Origin: Geosiphon pyriformis
Taxonomy: Eukaryota; Glomeromycota; Glomeromycetes; Archaeosporales; Geosiphonaceae
DNA length: 64,000 bases
Direction: 5' to 3'
NCBI GenBank assembly: GCA_016748015.1
Contig: JAAOMT010000494.1
Coordinates: 860,190 to 924,189, forward strand
Shown here: in pieces, positions 22,721 through 34,571 of the stretch
Numbering within the stretch: the stretch's first letter is position 1
Layout of the letters: each line of letters opens with the position of its first letter
Program-made: the position numbers and the translations under genes
The notes under the pieces: generated by a model
Databases searched by the model: none
Seen by the model: the letters and a program-made list of their open reading frames with translations, nothing else
Told to the model about the DNA's origin: nothing

Positions 22721-23240
22721 GAGTGTTCCAGTTGAATACTGCATTGGTTTTAGACAATCAGTCATTACCAATAAAAGTTTAGTACTGGGTGACTTTTATT
22801 ACCAATATGTTGATGGGTGTAATAATGCTATTAACTTCAAAAAAAAAGTTGTCAATTTTGCCAATTTGAGTTTTTGTTGCTTTATTAGCCATTATTATTT
22901 TGGTACTAATAGCACAATCAATTTAGCAACTTAATTGGTCTATGAGTTGCTTGGTAATAATGTTGTCTGTTGAACCATTATCAAAAATCAGTTTGATAGA
23001 GTGGTTATCAACTTTTATATCAGTATACCTGGTCATGATTAGTTTGGCATTAAAAATGGCTCCACTAAATAAGAGTGTTGTTACTGGTTCTTCGAGTTCA
23101 AAGAGAAAGATGGCTTCTAATAAGTCATTATTAGTGATGGTTGCTGGTAGAATGTTACTGATAAATGGCTGCTTTTGGTTGGGCTCTGGTTTGTTGGATA
23201 GAGTGTCTTTTGGATTAATCAAGAGACTTAAATAGTTCTG
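22721..23240 (-). pseudogene. E3 aspartic protease
   Basis: The minus-strand open stretch 22923-23222 ends with VDNHSIKLIFDNGSTDNIIT, the aspartic protease active site (DSGS changed to DNGS; the catalytic Asp is kept). The C-terminal half continues past a stop with an IGNDWL-type turn. Similar sequences occur in E6 (49951-50439) and E5 (about 37930-38235). Confidence 0.75.
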
Positions 23241-25295
23241 GGAATTTGAGTTTTGAGCATACCCAGTTCCTGAACTATGCTGGCATAATCTTGATGGTTG
23301 GTTTGAGAAGCTTGGGATCAGCTAATGAACAATCATTGCTGATCTTCAGTTTTGGGTTATTTTCGGCCATTGGTTTCTAAGTGTTATCTGAACTGGAATT
23401 GGTAGTAGTATTTGAAGTTGTTAAAGTTGATAGATAATTTGTGACTGCAGTTAATATACTATAAGTGCTGAAATTTGATATATTGAAGGTAAGTATGTTT
23501 GTTGCATCATTAGTGAATAATAAGACTAATATTAATCTTAATGTGGTTGGTAATTTGGGATTTGAAACCAGTGATTGGGATTTTTATATTGATTTTCCGA
23601 TCATTGGTTATCAAATTTGACATGGCAATCTATTTTGAAATGGTCTGGTTGCCATTGTTGATTAATTAATAATAACAGTTTTCACTAATTTTGAAAACAA
23701 TTGGAGTTTCCTTAATTATTATTTGCTAAGTATCTCTCAAGTTTTTGATTAATGAAATCACTAAATTGTTTCAATTTAGAATCTAAGTTAGATGATCTGT
23801 TTATTACTAAATTTACAGCTTGAGCATGATTAGCTTCAAGTTCAGCTAATTCAAAATCTTGGGTGTTAATAACTGCATCTTAGAAAGTTTGAGAGTATAT
23901 TGGACATACACACTGAAAAATATTACTGTATAGTCCACAGATAAACTGGTTCAAAATCTGTAGTGCTGTAAAGTAATTTGCATTAATTGCTTGAATTTGG
24001 CATAGATTTCTATAAAAACATCCTAGGTAAGTAGTAATGGCTTCAATATCTCCTTGTTTGATAGTTGTAAAAGTATTGGTTAGACAATTGATGCTATTAT
24101 TATTACTAAAGTATTTCAAAAATTCAACTTTGAATTCATTAAAGTTCTGAAGTTTCTGGATTAGGCTTTGATATTATGAATCAGTAGTATCCTGAAGAAA
24201 ATATGAAATTGCCTGTAATGTTTTAGCATTATTCTATCTATTGGCTGTAATGGCTTTTTTCACATCATTAAGCCATACTTGGGTATTGTTTTCTTTGTTG
24301 GTAAATTTTTCAAGTTTGGCAATTGAAACATAAGATCAATACTAGTAGTAGTGATTATTGTTGTAGTTATAGTTGTTGTTAAAGTTGTGGCTGAGCTGGT
24401 AGTAGTGGCTGTTGTTGTTGCTATTTGACAATTAGTGAAACTGGTGGTGAGTTAATCACAATTACTGAAGATAAGTTTTGGAGAACAATAGGAGCAATAT
24501 TTAGATTGTTCTGATTTTGCAGAGTTGGAACAATTAAAGTTTGTATTTCTGGGTTTTTTGAGATCAGGTTTTGATTATTAATTTTCTGATTGTTATTTTC
24601 CTCTTTCTTGGAGTTAGTTATTTCTCATGAACTAGCAGCTCCAAAATCTGGTTGTGGTGATGGTAATTGAACTCTTAATAGTGTTGGAGATTGTGATTTA
24701 AATTTTTCAAAATAATTGCCATATGTTTCTAATAACTCTGTTTTCTTTTGTTTACTTTGGAACAGGATTCTGTTTAGTGGTGTTGTTGTATTTGCTGTGG
24801 ATGTACTTATTGATGTTATATTAATAGTGCTTCCAGGTATGTGATAATATAATGGATTAGCAAGTGAATCAACTCTCTGTTTCTTTCAAGTGAGTAATTG
24901 TGGGGTTCCTGCTGGTGTTTGCAATTTTTTTTTTCTTTGTTAGTAAAGATAATGGAAAATCTTTGTTTAGTGTACTTTTTAATTTTTCTGTTTATTTCTG
25001 TAATTAGTGATACAAATAAATGATTCTGTAACAGTGTAATATTTTGGAGTAGTTTACTGAAAAAATTGTTGAAGACAGATTCTGAATCTCCTTGGCCTTC
25101 CAAATAATATACAATCCTTTTGTTGATATAGTAATTGAAAGCTGATTCTGCTGGCCAATTATTATTTGTTAATCCAAGATGTTCTTTGTAATGCTAAAAT
25201 AAAGATTTTACAAATTCCAAGTGGTTTGTTCTTATTTCTTCTGATTCTGCTACTGTTTTGGATAGTTGCTGTTAATGCTGGTTTTCTGTTAAATT
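23241..25295 (-). pseudogene. E3 gag (B family)
   Basis: Minus-strand Gag. An N-terminal open stretch at 24816-25103 has FNNFFSKLLQN and LITEINRKIKKY. A central capsid-like region (23880-24119) has FLKYFSNNNSINCLTNTF and YLGCFYRNL. Near 23630 a QQWQPDHFKIDC stretch looks like a zinc knuckle that has lost its first half. Glutamine stretches are broken by TAA/TAG. The homologous region in E5 is the site where E6 inserted. Confidence 0.75.
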
Positions 25296-25317
25296 ATACC
25301 TCACAGAAAGCACCAAA
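25296..25317 (-). promoter_or_regulatory. E3 primer-binding site
   Basis: + strand CTCACAGAAAGCACCAAA lies against the LTR start TGTTACAG. On the minus strand this is TTTGGTGCTTTCTGTGAG, with TGG pairing to a tRNA CCA end. The same site, mutated, occurs at 55690-55708 and beside 57344. Confidence 0.7.
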
Positions 25318-26167
25318 TGTTACAGATAATTATTTGGGGTCTTAAATCAAATAACAAATCTGTAACTTGGTGCTTAATAGCTGATATGAATATTAGTATC
25401 TAAAGTTTTAATATCTAAAAGTGTTGGTTAAGTTTTTTGTATAATGAACAGAGATTCAATAATGTTTTACCTGTTATTTTTCCAAATCATAATTCTATCA
25501 ATTTCTTTTTCAGCATGGTGGCCAGTAATTCTTCTGGTAAGCTATTTTTAATTTTGAGTATCTACCCTTATTTCTGGGTCTTTTACCAGTACTATATCCT
25601 AATGTCAATATCTCTATATGTTAATCAATTAGTAAACAACAAAGAAACAACTAAAAATAAATAAATAAAGAGAAAATAAAAAAAATAAGCCAAGCCAATA
25701 AAAAGTTAGTATTCCATCAATAGCCATAATTAAAAGCTATTATTCTAGTGTAATCAAATATCAAATACTATTAACATAAAGTATTAATAGTGGAAAAAGT
25801 AATTTAGATAATGAATAATTATTTATTAATATGGATGATTTTAATTAAAATTTTTATTAATGAGAAGATTTTGGTATTGATTTTGTCTTTTTTGTTTCTA
25901 ATGTTTTTGTTATATATACATAATTTGAGTTCTACAAAATTGCTTATATTCCCAAACAATGTGCTATAATTTTTCAAGTAATGCTCATATTGCTAAGCAA
26001 TGTGTTATAATTTTCTGATATTGCTCTATATTGCTGAGCAATGTGCCATAATTTTTAACAATACTCCATATTTTTAAGCAATGTACTCACATATTAGCTA
26101 CTATCCTCCTATTAGTCTATCTGTTTTTTTTATTATTTTTTTATATGTTTTTTTTCTATAAGTAACA
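25318..26167 (-). repeat. E3 5' LTR
   Basis: + strand starts TGTTACAGATAATTATTTGG and ends CTATAAGTAACA. Co-linear with 14103-14953, including the 40-bp array (25947-26090). Confidence 0.9.
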
Positions 26168-27178
26168 GTGCACATTAAAAGCATTAATTCAAACTTCATA
26201 CAAAAAATTTTTGATTGATCCAAAATTATCTGAAAAACTGAATTCGAAATATTTACTTTATTTCTAATGACAAATTCTAATCCACCCAAAAAACCAAATG
26301 CTACAACAAACTAAGATAGAACAAAACTCTTCAGATTCAGTTTTTTTCAGTGGCAAAAAGTTTTTTAAGTTATCAAAACACCATGTTTGTCCAAAAATTT
26401 ATTGTTAAAAACAATATTATAATGCCTTAAAAAGACTATTGTTTTGTAATAAGCTGCTTTTTTTAAAATATTAAATATTAAAAACTTATTCAAACTACAA
26501 AAAACTTGTGGCAAGTTATTTATTAGTGAAATTTTATTATTTAAAAACATTTTTACCACTTTGGCAAAAAAATTGTTTACAAAACTGATTTTTAATTTAA
26601 CTAGATACTACAAAAGATTATTCAGAGCCTAGTCCAAAGTTTGTAAATTTAAAAACTAATAATTAAACAGTCTGTCAAAAATTTCTTCTAAATTAGCAAA
26701 CAAAACTGTTAAAACTATTTTATTTTCAGCTTGTAATTGTTCAAAGAATTTCAGATTGTATAACAGCATATAGTATAAAGCTTCATTAAAAAAATTTTTA
26801 AACAACTCAGTTTTCAATTTCAAATATTTCTTAATCAAAAAATTTTATTTATAACAAATATTAACTAAAATAAAACCAAACTGTATATAGTAACAGATTA
26901 TTAACTATAAAACAGCAGAAATTATTAACAAAATTGTTTATTTAAGATCACTTTTTTTAAAACTATATTTGCAAAAAACCTAACATTTGAATAAGTTTTA
27001 ATTAGATTAGGCTTAAATAAACTATAGATAGAAAAATAAATTCCCAAATAATAATATGATTTACTTTTTTTTACAATTGATATAAGACTTTTATTAATAG
27101 TTAAAAAAGCATTTTTAATCTTTTAGTTAATAGAAATAACTACTGTATTATTATTATTAATCAAAATATTATTAATAT
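26168..27178 (-). pseudogene. LINE ORF, segment 2 of 4: region between RT and RNase H
   Basis: Minus-strand open stretches at 26656-26838, 26365-26559 and 26168-26289 form one broken frame: RYLGIY-like sequence near 27050, KLKTELFKNFFNEALYYMLL, KMFLNNKISLINNLPQVF, and GGLEFVIRNKVNIS. This is the thumb/linker part of the LINE protein. It joins segment 1 in frame across E4 (DIANKFFDIN-NILIN) when one ATAT is removed. Confidence 0.78.
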
Positions 27179-27832
27179 TATTATGAATTAGAATAATAAG
27201 CTAACAGATAGCAAAAAAGAACAGAATTGTAGGGTAATAGAATTAATCAAAAGAGATTCAACTTTAAGAAGCAAATTAAATGAGTATAGATTTAATATAT
27301 AAGATTAATCTTATAAAATATTTTAGTTTCTATTCTTTTTAAAAAATAACCAGAAAATTTAAAGATAGAAGAATAGTCTGTACTGTTAATAAATAATAAT
27401 ACACTAGTATAATTTTATGTCTTATATTAGCACTCTTTGAATTTAATATCAGATATCAGATGTGCTCTTTAGTTATGTTTTATTTAATAATCTTTAAATA
27501 CTACAATTATATAAGTCAAAAAAAGAGTAAATAAATGCCAATAAGTAATTTTTTATCCCAAAATGTTCAAATATTTGAAAAGAAAAAAAGAAAAATAAGC
27601 AATAGAAAAAAAATTAAGATAATAGTTGTTATTTTATTTATTCTTAATTAATTGCTATATTTTTTTTTCTATATTTAAGAAACTTATTGTTTATATAGCT
27701 ATTAAAAGTGGTTAATAATTAAGTTATTGATCAAATTAATAATTATTATCTAAAAATAAAGTAGCTAATTATATAACATCAATGGCTAATATATGTAATA
27801 ACTAATAAAAACTATGAATTTTAATTATAATA
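27179..27832 (-). repeat. E4 3' LTR (A family, 654 bp)
   Basis: + strand starts TATTATGAATTAG and ends TTTTAATTATAATA. It matches 57345-58042 and the reverse complement of the E1 LTRs. About three 12-bp units remain near 27710-27750. Confidence 0.88.
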
Positions 27833-28460
27833 TTATCTTTTTTAAAAAAATTAAGCTTTGGCAAGATCAAGCTATTTATAAGATAATCTAATTAAAGATT
27901 TTTGTTTAACTCAAAGCTAACTAGTTTGTTGAAATTTTTTGTGGATAAGATATATAGTATCTGAAATGAAATAAGTTTTGTATTTAAGAAACCAAATCTT
28001 TGTATAAAAGTTTTGGCTTTTTATGTAATAATCAAAACTCTTAAAATATCTAACTATATAATATTCAAAATTTTCACTTGTATTTTTGAAATTGTTTTTT
28101 TTATGAGCTTCATATCTTATATAATTTCACTAAAATGATCATAAAGTTTTAGTTGCCTTCTATATAACAAGTTTTTGTCTATGGACAAGATTTTTTTAAT
28201 TGTTTTTCCAATTGTAATAGAAGGTAAAAGTATTGCTGTTGTTATACTTTCTATCAAATATTTATCTATTTTGTTACCAATTTTTTCTTTTCTAATAGTA
28301 GTTTTTTTTGGTTTAATAATAATATGTGTTTTATTATTATTAGTTATAGTGGTTTGTTTTTTAATGGTCAAAGTAGCATTTGAATAGTTTTTGATTCAAT
28401 ATTTATGGAAAATATAGAAAGCATTTTGAATGTTTTAATTTAAGAAATAATTGTTTATGT
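27833..28460 (-). pseudogene. E4 copy of A-family ORF3
   Basis: The minus-strand open stretch 28117-28371 reads MTIKKQTTITNNN, KPKKTTIRKEKIGNKIDKYL and TIGKTIKKILSIDKNLLY. It corresponds residue by residue to E1 ORF3 (12790-13040) in the same position next to the 3' LTR. It is cut on its upstream side by the F LTR at 28461. Function unknown. Confidence 0.65.
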
Positions 28461-29433
28461 TGTTACCAGAGATTTTTGGTCTCTTTTTTTGAATATTGTT
28501 ACTGTTTGTCTATTGCTAACTTTACATTTTCTAGAAGCAATTGAACCTCCAATAACTGAATTTATCTTCAAATTATCTCTTATAATTTGAACTGCTGGGC
28601 TTATAAGTAGAATGGCCAATTTCTTACCAGTTACTTTATGTAATTATATTGTAGTAAACATCAACTTTTTCTCAGGAATTGCTCATCTGAAAGCTCACTA
28701 AAATGTGTAATTACTTTGCTGTAAAAGTCAACTCTTCTATAAGAATCTTATCTATAGGCTACCTTAATAATTATAATAAGAAAGGAAAAAAAAAATAAAA
28801 TAAAAATAAAAGAAATAAAATTTGTGTCAAGAGAAACGTTTTTTATCTAGGCCTGGAATTATTAACAAATTACTGAAATTAGTAGCTAATCAATTTTAAA
28901 ATGTTAATTGTGTTGAGAAAATTTCAAGTGTAATAATCAAAAAATTTGGTTTTTGAATATTTAATTTTTATTTGAAATATGTAAAAGATAATTTGTTCTA
29001 ATTAAGATATTTAAAGTAAAATACTATGATAAAATATTATGAGAAGATACATTTTCTTGAAAAAAAAAGCTCTTTTTTTATATAACTTGTTGTAGTACTA
29101 GTCTTTGAACTTGTACTTTTCTCTTTGTTCTAATTTCAGTAAACTAAAGATACATTTCGGCAAATTACAAGTTATTTCTACAAACTATTAATTATTTCGG
29201 CCAATTTTCATTAATTTTGGCGAATTTTGACTATTTTAAATGGTTTAAGGTATTGTGTAATTTGATTATCTTAATTTCTATAGTACAAATCGAATTATTA
29301 ATTGAATGATAATATTTGATAATTTGATTAAATAATAAGTAATAATTGAAATGATAATAATATATGCTAATTAATAATAGAAATTATAAGGATAATTTTA
29401 TGCTAATTAATAGCTAAAATTCTATTGGTAACA
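28461..29433 (-). repeat. family F 3' LTR (973 bp)
   Basis: + strand starts TGTTACCAGAG and ends ATTGGTAACA, giving a 7-bp TGTTACC/GGTAACA inverted repeat. It is followed at 29434 by ATTTTCTTCTC (a minus-strand polypurine tract) and GAGCTCTATTAA, so it is the 3' LTR of the pol sequence to its right. No second copy is seen in the window. Confidence 0.75.
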
Positions 29434-30299
29434 TAATTTTCTTCTCAAAATTGAGCTCTATTAAAGTTCAAGTACTATCTGTAATATCAAGATAATAGTC
29501 CAAGATAATTGAAGTAATCTGGTCTGAAAATTGTTGAAATTTTAGTTCTGTGAGCTTTTTAATATATTGAATCTTTATTGAAAGAAGTATTAGATTTTGT
29601 AGAACATTTCCACAAGTGTTGAATAAATCATAAAGTCTAAATGCTGCTCTAAGTTTGTAGCAAGTGTTTGTTGGTCTGGCTGCTGTCTTAAATTCATTGT
29701 AAATTTGTTTTTGTATAGCTTTAGGAGTGATGTGTGTTGCTTCAGATTCCATTTTCGTTTATAAAATGTTTTTTCAATATAAAAATATCTATAGATAAGG
29801 GTATAGTCATTATTCTGTTCATTAAGAAATAGTAGAAGTTTTTGTTGGATTGTGGCATTTAGTGAAATGTCAATAGAGGCAAATAAAAAGTTTTCTTTTA
29901 GTGCTTGCTTCAAAAGTTCTGGTAATTGATTTCCAGAGTGACTTCTTGTTTTTTTTCTATAAGGGTGATAATTCTGAGAATTATTTACTACTTGTTTTGT
30001 GGTATTTTTTTGAGTGTAATTAATTTGACTTCTATTAATCATTATGGATAAGTCTAGAAGTGTTTTCAAGGCTAACATTAATTTTTGGGATATTTGTTGA
30101 ATATTTCGAGGAATAATCATGATAAAAATAATTAATTAACAAAAATTAAAGAAAATTATTTTTGGGTATAGGGTTTTATTTGTTTTTGGGTTTGAATATT
30201 TCTTGTAATTATTTACTATTTTTGTTTTTTATGTTTTGTGTATTTTAAAGAAATTATTGTAAAATGTTAAATTAAATATTCAAGTTTGGTTTTATTCTA
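29434..30299 (-). pseudogene. family F third ORF, unknown function (best copy)
   Basis: Two minus-strand open stretches (29590-30120 and 29468-29752) form one protein of about 200 residues with a frameshift near 29750. It starts MIIPRNIQQISQKLMLALK. Later parts read CYKLRAAFRLYDLF, GNVLQNLILLS and FSDQITSIILDYY. The second half aligns loosely with the third ORF in E6 (LHYKAAYQLYTAF), E3 and E9. It looks soluble and helical, with no Cys pattern, protease motif or membrane span. Position between integrase and 3' LTR is the place where some gypsy elements carry an envelope or accessory gene, but no envelope feature is visible. Confidence 0.6.
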
Positions 30300-31530
30300 T
30301 TATAACTATTGGTTCTAAATTTCGGAGAATATTTTTAGAATTAATTAAAAAGGAATGTATACTAATTTGTGGAATTAATAATTCAGGATTGTTTCTAGAA
30401 TAATAATGTTTTAATTGATCTCTATGTGCAACTTTTGCTAGTACTTTGTCATCAAATCTTAACTTATATGATCCATTGCCTAAAATTTCATAAATATAAA
30501 ATAGTCTATCCTATTTATGTTCAAATTTCCCACTCCATTGTTTTTCAGTCTTAGTTTTGTGTAAAAAAACTTTATTTCTAGCTTTAAATTTATTGATAAC
30601 TGGTAGCAGTTTGTTATCATGCTTTTCTTTTTGTTGAGCTTGAAAGTGTTTAATATGAGTGGCTGCTATTTGTCTTTTTTCTTCCAGTGTACTAAAAAGA
30701 GTGTATGCTCTTCTTTGAAGTGTTTTCTGAAAGTTTTTTTCATTAATTGGTTGTATTGGATATGTTTTCACTGTGAAATTAATTGGTAATATTGCCATCC
30801 TTTCATAAGTAAGATCAAATAGTGTATGTTTCATAGTATATTGTTTTAGTGTTCTGTATGCTAGTAACACTAATAGAATAAATATATCCTATTTCTGCTC
30901 AAAATCTGTTAAAACTTTGGCTAAAGATTCACACAATGTTTTATTAAAACATTTTACAAGTCTATTTGTTTGGGGGTAATAAGATAACAATAGAGGTCTT
31001 TTAATATTGAATTGTTCACAAATTTCTTGTATCAAGTTGTTTACAAAATGTGTTTTTTGATCAAATAAAAGTTCAATTAGATATTCATGTCTACAAATAA
31101 TGTCTTCATAGATAAAATTTGCTACTGATTTTGCATCTCCTTTTTGAATGGCTCTAGCTTCAAGCCATTTGGTAAGATAATCTACTACAACTACAATAAA
31201 ATGATTTCCTTGGGTTGTGATAGGTAATGGTCCGACTAAATCAATTCCAACTTTGATTGGATTTAAAAATTCTGTGGAACAAGTTTTTTTTCTTTTTTAA
31301 CAGCTATTATAAGATTCTATATATTGTTGAATATTTTTTTGCATTTGAGACCAAAAATAATGTTCAAGTGTTCTTTGCATTGTTTTATCTTTTCCCAAGT
31401 GTGCTAAAAAAGAATCTGTGTACATGTTATATAAAATTGTTTCTTTTTCATTTTTTTGTACTAATCTGAGTAGTTGGTTTAGATTTCTGCAATTTTTATA
31501 ATAAATTTTGTTGTAGTGTATGAAATATTG
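30300..31530 (-). pseudogene. family F integrase
   Basis: The minus-strand open stretch 30511-30870 covers the part after the core (LLAYRTLKQYTMKHTLFDL, KTEKQWSGKFEH). The core lies at about 30870-31270 with a KCFNKTLCESLAK-like Glu region and an HEYLIELLFDQK-like second Asp region (about 31060). The zinc-binding part is at about 31290-31420. It follows the RNase H in normal gypsy order. Confidence 0.75.
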
Positions 31531-33000
31531 TTTTAATTGGTGTTGTAGTCAATGTTTTTCACTTGGAGACCAATTTTTTGGTATGGTATAAGTCTCCAAA
31601 TAGTTTTTGATGTTGTTGTAATTTCTAAGATCTATTGTTGTTTGGTTATTTTGTTGGTAGACTGGTAAGTTGTGGTGAAATTGTTGTTAGTGTTAATTTT
31701 GTCTTATTCTTGAAAAACTATTAATATTGGTGTGTAGTTTTTTTGGTTTGTAATGTACAATATATTTATAGTCTGCTAAGAAGTTATTCTATCAAGACTG
31801 TTTGGTACTTTGTTCAGTTTTTTTTTTATTGAACCATTTGAGGCCAATATTGTCAGTTATGATATCAAATTTTTTTCTATTCTTCAGATATTGTTAAAAG
31901 TGTTTAAGAGCCCAAATAATTATAGCAGCTTCTAATTCAGTTGAGCCATACTTGAATTCTGTTGGTTTGAGTGTTTTACTGGCATAGGCAATGACTTATT
32001 TTTGGGCATTTTTATTTAATTGTGATAGGATAGCACCAAATACTGTGTGTGAAAAATCAGTGGCTAGTTGGAATTGTTTGTTGAAATTTGGATAAACAAG
32101 AACTGGAGCTGTTGTTAATTTTGTTTTGAGAGTTTCAAAGGCTTTCTGTTGTTCCTTAGTCTATTAATATGGCACATTTTTGTTGGTAAGAGAATTGAAT
32201 AATTTGGCAATTTCTGAGAATCTTTTTATGAATTTTTGATAGTATGAGACTAATCCTATAAATCCTTATAGTTTTGTGGTATTTTTAAGAGTTTAAAAGT
32301 TTTTAACAACACTAATTGTTTCAGGATTTGGTTTGACTCCATCTTTGCTAACAATGTGTTCAAGAAAAATTAAACTTGTTTTTCCAAAGTGACATTTTTT
32401 AATGTTCAATTTCAATTCTGTTTTCTGTAATTTTTGAAAAACTTCTTACAGATGGATAAGATAAGCTTTAAAGCTTGATAAGTACATATTAGTATTATCA
32501 AAATAAACAATTACTGATTGCCATAAAAGTCCTTCATATACAATATTCATAAGTTGCTGGAATGTTGCTGGTGCATTGCAAAGTTTAAAAAACATAACAT
32601 TGAATTTATAGTTTCCTTTTTGGGTGGTAAATGCTGTTTTGGGTTGATTTTTTGGGTCTATTTCGACTTACCAGTATTCACTTTCCAAGTCTAAAGTTGA
32701 GAAAAACTTGGCTTTTTCTAAAGCATTTAGTATGTCATCGGTTTTGGGAAGAAGATAGGCATTTCTAATTGTTCCACTGTTCAATTGACAATAGTCAACA
32801 CAAAATCTGATTTTTTCGTTTTTTTTAACCAAAACCACTGGTGAGGCCCATGAACTTCTTGATGGTTGAATCAATCTGTTATTGAGCATTCTTTGGACCT
32901 CTTTTTTGATAAATTGGTGACTAGCAAATGGAACTTGATAGACTTGTTGTCATTTTAATAGAGCATTTCTTGTGTAGATCTAATGTTGGACAATATCAGT
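31531..33000 (-). pseudogene. family F RT and RNase H
   Basis: The minus-strand open stretch 32668-32889 shows SWASPVVLVKKNEKIRFCVDY (the N-terminal RT block) and FFSTLDLESEYW. The catalytic site at 32494-32499 reads YFDN where YxDD is needed. RNase H occupies about 31900-32150. Stops are scattered through both. Confidence 0.85.
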
Positions 33001-33959
33001 TTTTCCAAGATTATTGTTGTTTTTTGCAAATATATCTGCAAATTCAGCTATTAGCTGTTTCAATTTTCTTTGTTGTTGGGATTTTAAGGGACTTATGTTG
33101 ATTTGAGAGAGTTTTTTTTCCAAAAGATGGTAGTTTTCAAAAGTATGGGTGATGTTTGGATTTAGAAAAGTATGTCTTACAATTTCGATAAAATTAGAAA
33201 CAATTTGAGAGTTTTCATCTTGAAAAATATTGCTATGTATGATTCCAATTTCTAATTTATTAAATAGAACAATGGAGTAATTATTAGGATTGTAAAATAT
33301 AACTCAAAATTTCTTTATTCTTTTTGGTATATAGACATTTAGAATTGAGATTTCATGATTCAAACAGATTTGTTTATTGGATTCAAAGATTTGTTGGATA
33401 GTAGTGGGTTTTGAGCAAGTGTAAATTTCATAATGTTTTCCAAATTGTAAAATGGTAATTGATTGAGGAAGTTGTAAAATCTGGTGAAATTTTTTTGTAT
33501 ATTGAGAGCTACATTTACTGGAACTGTAAATCATCCAGTTGAACCAAAATCTTGTATTCCTTTTTTACTTATGCCTAACTGTTTTTTGTTACTAACTGAT
33601 TGTAACTCTGAAATGTTAATTAAGAGTAGGTAAATTGCTTAAGCAATTTTTTTAGCATGTTTAATCTTAAATGGTTTGTCTGTTTCATTTTATAACATGA
33701 TGGTAATATTTCCAGTGTATTCTGCATTTATAATTTCTCTTCTAATGTTGATTCCTTTGCTGGCTAGAAATAATTGAAAAGCAATTTGAACTATTGCTTC
33801 TGGTGGAATTTCAAAAGCAATTTTGAGATTGATTTTGGTTAAAAATTTTGGTTGGAGAACCAAAGTATCTTTTTCTGGGTATTGTAGATCATATCTAGCA
33901 TCTATATCGTGGGTTTTTTCTGGCTTGATTCCTTGACCATTATTGTTAAAGTATTTAAG
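33001..33959 (-). pseudogene. family F dUTPase-like domain
   Basis: The minus strand from about 33950 reads KTHDIDARYDLQYPEKD, then KINLKIAFEIPP and an AEYTGNITIML strand. Near 33550 a glycine-rich C-terminal motif GIQDFGSTG is visible, the dUTPase motif 5 position. The domain lies between the Cys-rich region and RT, as in E3. An open stretch at 33304-33534 continues toward RT. Confidence 0.78.
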
Positions 33960-34571
33960 TTATAGGGCTAATTGATTCTCAGTAAAATAGATTGGTGTTG
34001 TTATAATTGCTTCTTTTGTTTCAGGTTTTCCAAATTTAATTTCATATTTATCATTTTTGCTGGGCAGAAAAATGCTAATTGCATAACATTTTGAACACCA
34101 TTGGTCATCACAAGGCATGATACATTCTTTACATAGTTGAATGTTTATTTGCTTTAATTGTTGAATTTGAGCTTTTTTGGTTAGATAGACATAACTTGTA
34201 ATTTGGTGGTATGTTTCTACTTTATTTTCATAGTTAAATTTAGCTAATTCTATTATGTACTCAATGTACTTAGCTTTTTTCATTTAGCAGACATCTTTCT
34301 GTGTAGCTCTATTGATTAAAGCCATTGCTAAGTCAAAGATCATTTTAGCATTATAAGGATAATAGTAGAGTTTGTTGAAAGCACTACTGTAGGCTGCATC
34401 AAAGGGTGTTTCTCTTTTGACTTTTTTCGAAATTAATAAGACATATTGACAGGTTTGATCACATACTCTTTCTCTTATTGCAATATTAATCCAGTTGCAT
34501 TTTTCTGGTAGCATATCTCCACATATGAAACAAAAAGTGTTGTTCCATTTTCCACTTCTTTTGAGATACAA
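33960..34571 (-). pseudogene. family F Cys-rich region of Pol, truncated
   Basis: Two minus-strand open stretches, 34284-34571 and 33960-34283, are separated by a single stop. They contain KWNNTFCFICGDMLPE, RVCDQTCQYVLL, NIQLCKECIMPC and a Trp-Cys/Cys pair: at least four Cys pairs. The upstream end is abrupt: at about 34570 the sequence switches to A-family protease in a different frame. Function unknown; metal binding is inferred from the Cys spacing. Confidence 0.6.

Larger units (their letters stand above)
14103..26167 (-). mobile_element. E3: B-family Ty3/gypsy element with dUTPase domain, interrupted by two solo LTRs
   Basis: LTRs at 14103-14953 (3', 851 bp) and 25318-26167 (5', 850 bp) are closely similar. 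On the minus strand the order is 5' LTR, primer site, gag, protease, Cys-rich domain, dUTPase, RT, RNase H, integrase, third ORF, polypurine tract, 3' LTR. Flanks are CTGC (14099-14102) and GTGC (26168-26171), so the target duplication is imperfect. It sits in the RNase H region of the LINE. Its frames are broken, but it is less AT-rich than the outer layers. Confidence 0.88.

Noticed and set aside
14099-26171. Clean target duplication for E3
   Set aside because: The flanks CTGC and GTGC differ by a transversion, so I call it imperfect. The element ends are supported by LTR alignment instead.
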